The position numbers were made by a program, and so were the translations under genes. This document shows positions 62,341 through 64,000 of a stretch of DNA of 64,000 nt, piece after piece (position 1 is the first letter of the stretch; the number at the start of each line of letters is the position of its first letter). This DNA comes from JBCAXA01 sp039183535 (GTDB lineage: Bacteria > Pseudomonadota > Gammaproteobacteria > Steroidobacterales > Woeseiaceae). The stretch is from assembly GCA_039183535.1 (NCBI GenBank), contig JBCDBO010000001.1, forward strand, positions 73,148 through 137,147, given 5' to 3'. Under the pieces are notes generated by a model. It was not told the origin of the DNA. It searched no databases and saw only the letters and a list, made by a program, of their open reading frames with translations.

Positions 62341-62432
62341 TTAACGCTATGTGGGCAGGTGAATTTTGAATTGGCATTGGCGTAAGGCTGCGACTAGATT
62401 TCGTCGGGAATTGTTAACGACGGGGATTCCGA

Positions 62433-63371
62433 ATGAGCCAGGCTCCGCAGACTTGTCGCCCGATTAGCGACGAGGAGAAAGCGACCTACGAACGCGACGG
62501 TGTCGTCTGTTTGCGTCAGGTCTTTGATCGGAGTTGGGTCGACGAGCTCGTGCCAATCGCCCGACGCATCACCATCGAGAAGGAAGATTTCGGCCTGCTA
62601 CCGAGCTATCCGGGCCGTTACATGTCCCGGAAAATTCCGGCATTTCGACGCTTCGTCTTCGAGTCATCGGTCGCTGAAGCGGCGGCACGCGTGATTGGCT
62701 CAAGCTCCGCACGCTTTTTCTTCGATGAGATCTTCGCGAAAGGACCCCGCTCGAAAGAGGCAACGATTTGGCATAACGACCGCATGGGTTGGCCAACGTC
62801 CGGCGTTATGGTGCCGTCCATCTGGATACCGCTAACCCCGGTCGCGGAAGAAGACTGCTTGGAATGTATCCTTGGTACGCAACATGAAGACGTACCGTAC
62901 TGGTTGTTCTCGCCGAACGGCCGACAGATGATTCGACCTGACGATCGGCCGTTACACCCGGACGGGGAAGCACGTCGCAAAGACCCGAACATGGTCTTTA
63001 AGCAATGGGCAATGGAACCGGGTGATATTCTGGTCGTGCATCCCTGGACGCTCCACTACTCGCACGGTAACAACGCCGACGATTGGCGTATTGCAATCTC
63101 GATGCGAATCTTTGGTGACGATATTCGTTGGAAGCCGCGACCGGACTGCCTGAGTCTGGCCGGCGTTAGCGTCGACGAGATGGTCGTCGGCGAGGTACCA
63201 CGTGGACCGTGCATCCCATTGCTTTGGTCGGAATCGGGCGAGTACGATGGTGACGCGATGTTCCCGCGTGGTTTTGCCACCGACTGGCAAGCCGTTCGGC
63301 GGACCGATGTGAACGAGTACGAAGAATTTAAGCGCCAGCAGGCGTTGCAAGGTGAACGTAAAGCCTCATGA
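62433..63371 (+). CDS. PhyH-type Fe(II)/2-oxoglutarate dioxygenase
   Basis: This 312-residue phytanoyl-CoA-dioxygenase family protein should hydroxylate a substrate using O2 and 2-oxoglutarate. The metal ligands are visible: His114 and Asp116 (WHND) and a distal His208 (TLHYSHGN), with an Arg in WRIAISMR near 222 for the 2-oxoglutarate. Substrates in this family range from lipids to natural products. Its stop overlaps the start of the small accessory gene by 4 bases (ATGA). It is divergent from the aldehyde dehydrogenase, which could oxidise an aldehyde formed by the reaction. Confidence 0.9.
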   Translation: MSQAPQTCRPISDEEKATYERDGVVCLRQVFDRSWVDELVPIARRITIEKEDFGLLPSYPGRYMSRKIPAFRRFVFESSVAEAAARVIGSSSARFFFDEIFAKGPRSKEATIWHNDRMGWPTSGVMVPSIWIPLTPVAEEDCLECILGTQHEDVPYWLFSPNGRQMIRPDDRPLHPDGEARRKDPNMVFKQWAMEPGDILVVHPWTLHYSHGNNADDWRIAISMRIFGDDIRWKPRPDCLSLAGVSVDEMVVGEVPRGPCIPLLWSESGEYDGDAMFPRGFATDWQAVRRTDVNEYEEFKRQQALQGERKAS

Positions 63372-63709
63372 CCGACCGCGCGGCAAAAGAACAAGCAGCA
63401 GCCGAGCAGGTGGCCAGTATCGGCATGCCTGCGCCCGGCGATGAACCGCAGTTCCTGCCGCATCCGTTGCTCGACGCGTTGTTAGAGTCAGTGGTTGCGC
63501 TCGGCGGCGAACTTTGGATCGAGCGTGACCGACGTATGGCGCTAGAGGCACTGCTGGCCGAAAAGGGCATATTGGACGGTGCCGAGATCGAGGCATGGAA
63601 ACCCGATGCCGCGCAGGCGGAGCGGCGCGCTGAAGAATTGAAGGCGTTGACTGACCGGGTACTAAAAGCGCTGCGTGCCGTAAACGGCACCGATGCGACA
63701 CTCAGCTAG
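63368..63709 (+). CDS. Small accessory protein, copy 3 (ELxxx[R/K]DR family)
   Basis: This 113-residue, mostly helical protein carries ELWIERDR at 48-55 and PD at 79-80, again 31 residues apart, as in the proteins at 26767 and 38540. An unstructured N-terminal part with PHPLLDALLE (31-40) leads into the core. It starts inside the PhyH stop (ATGA overlap) and its own stop overlaps the convergent LysR stop by 4 bases. Its partner here is a 2-oxoglutarate dioxygenase and not a flavoenzyme, so the family is not tied to one cofactor. The role is inferred. Confidence 0.8.
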   Translation: MTDRAAKEQAAAEQVASIGMPAPGDEPQFLPHPLLDALLESVVALGGELWIERDRRMALEALLAEKGILDGAEIEAWKPDAAQAERRAEELKALTDRVLKALRAVNGTDATLS

Positions 63710-64000
63710 CTGGCTCGCTCGGTCAAGAGGGCGTCGTCGACGCCCGCCTCACTCGCGATCGTCGCGCGTATCTGTTCGGCAAGCGCGAGTGCTAGGGGCC
63801 GATGAAACGCCTCCTTGCGTGTAATTAGACCCGCACTCCTAACGAGCGGCGTCGATGGCACATTGAGACGCGCGACCAAGCCACTTTTTATCTCATCGGT
63901 AAACATATGGTCGGGCAGCAAACCGGCGAAGCCGTTCGATAACACCAACGAGCGAATTAAGGTCAGCGAGTTGCTCTGGATAGCCGGTCGTGGCGCCGCC
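63706..64000 (-). CDS. LysR-family regulator, C-terminal part only
   Basis: The frame remains open to the right edge, so only the last 97 residues are seen. They show the end of a LysR effector domain (SNSLTLIRSLVLSNGFAGLLP and the following LVRSAGLITRKEAFHRPLALALAEQI). The DNA-binding end lies outside the window. The gene is convergent with the small-protein gene (4-base stop overlap) and may regulate the PhyH or aldehyde dehydrogenase operons. Confidence 0.82.
   Translation of the reverse strand, partial: AAPRPAIQSNSLTLIRSLVLSNGFAGLLPDHMFTDEIKSGLVARLNVPSTPLVRSAGLITRKEAFHRPLALALAEQIRATIASEAGVDDALLTERAS

Noticed and set aside
1..64000. Search for tRNA, rRNA, CRISPR, transposase or integrase genes
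   Set aside because: No T-arm GGTTCGA-type cloverleaf, regular short repeats or transposase/integrase motifs were found by reading; small structured RNAs could have been missed.

Overview
The window is a gene-dense stretch of moderately GC-rich bacterial chromosome (by eye about 55-60% G+C, not computed). TonB-dependent receptors, a FecI/FecR pair, Tat and lipoprotein signals, LysR/MarR/AraC regulators and a sigma factor coupled to a Ser/Thr kinase point to a Gram-negative proteobacterium. The gene styles suggest a free-living, probably marine or soil gammaproteobacterium; this taxonomic guess is an inference. No rRNA, tRNA, CRISPR array, prophage or insertion sequence was found. 53 protein genes are supported; the first and last are cut by the window edges.

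Layout. 1-3507: a membrane Ser/Thr kinase with its overlapping ECF sigma factor, and a membrane-anchored XRE regulator, with a perfect CRP-type palindrome between the divergent genes. 3515-7502: a hydantoinase/oxoprolinase, DUF917 and NCS1-permease operon for cyclic amides or nucleobase-like compounds. 7656-9731: a Tat-exported PhoX phosphatase with a good Pho box upstream. 10593-12699: a subtilase divergent from a small protein that resembles its prodomain. 12873-17397: sigma factor, anti-sigma-like membrane protein and an exported TPR-CHAT protease-like protein. 17394-24015: lipoproteins, a vanadium haloperoxidase and two DUF1838 proteins.

24326-43321 is accessory catabolism. A flavin monooxygenase, methyltransferase, small protein and VAO-type flavoenzyme form one operon, followed by a TonB receptor, MFS and LysR genes, hydrolases and a double serine-hydrolase lipoprotein. 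A second, oppositely oriented methyltransferase, small-protein and FAD-enzyme operon follows, then an MFS symporter and LysR gene. 43341-49375 holds an AraC-hydrolase-SnoaL cluster, a diguanylate cyclase, a siderophore-interacting-type flavoprotein divergent from a MarR gene with clear operators, and small genes. 49399-55770 combines a cupin, ornithine-cyclodeaminase-like protein and aldehyde dehydrogenase operon with a divergent acyl-CoA synthetase and MFS pair. 55812-64000 has a FecI-FecR-TonB transducer system, a hydrolase, a second aldehyde dehydrogenase and a PhyH dioxygenase followed by a third copy of the small protein and a LysR gene.

The most unusual signal is the small-protein family (26767, 38540 and 63368). 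Three divergent paralogs share an ELxxx[R/K]DR core and a PD dipeptide at exactly the same distance. Each overlaps or abuts a redox enzyme gene: a VAO-type flavoenzyme, an FAD_binding_2 enzyme and an Fe(II)/2-oxoglutarate dioxygenase. In two cases the same methyltransferase, small-protein, flavoenzyme order is kept although the flavoenzymes belong to different superfamilies. This looks like an undescribed accessory subunit or adaptor of catabolic redox enzymes.
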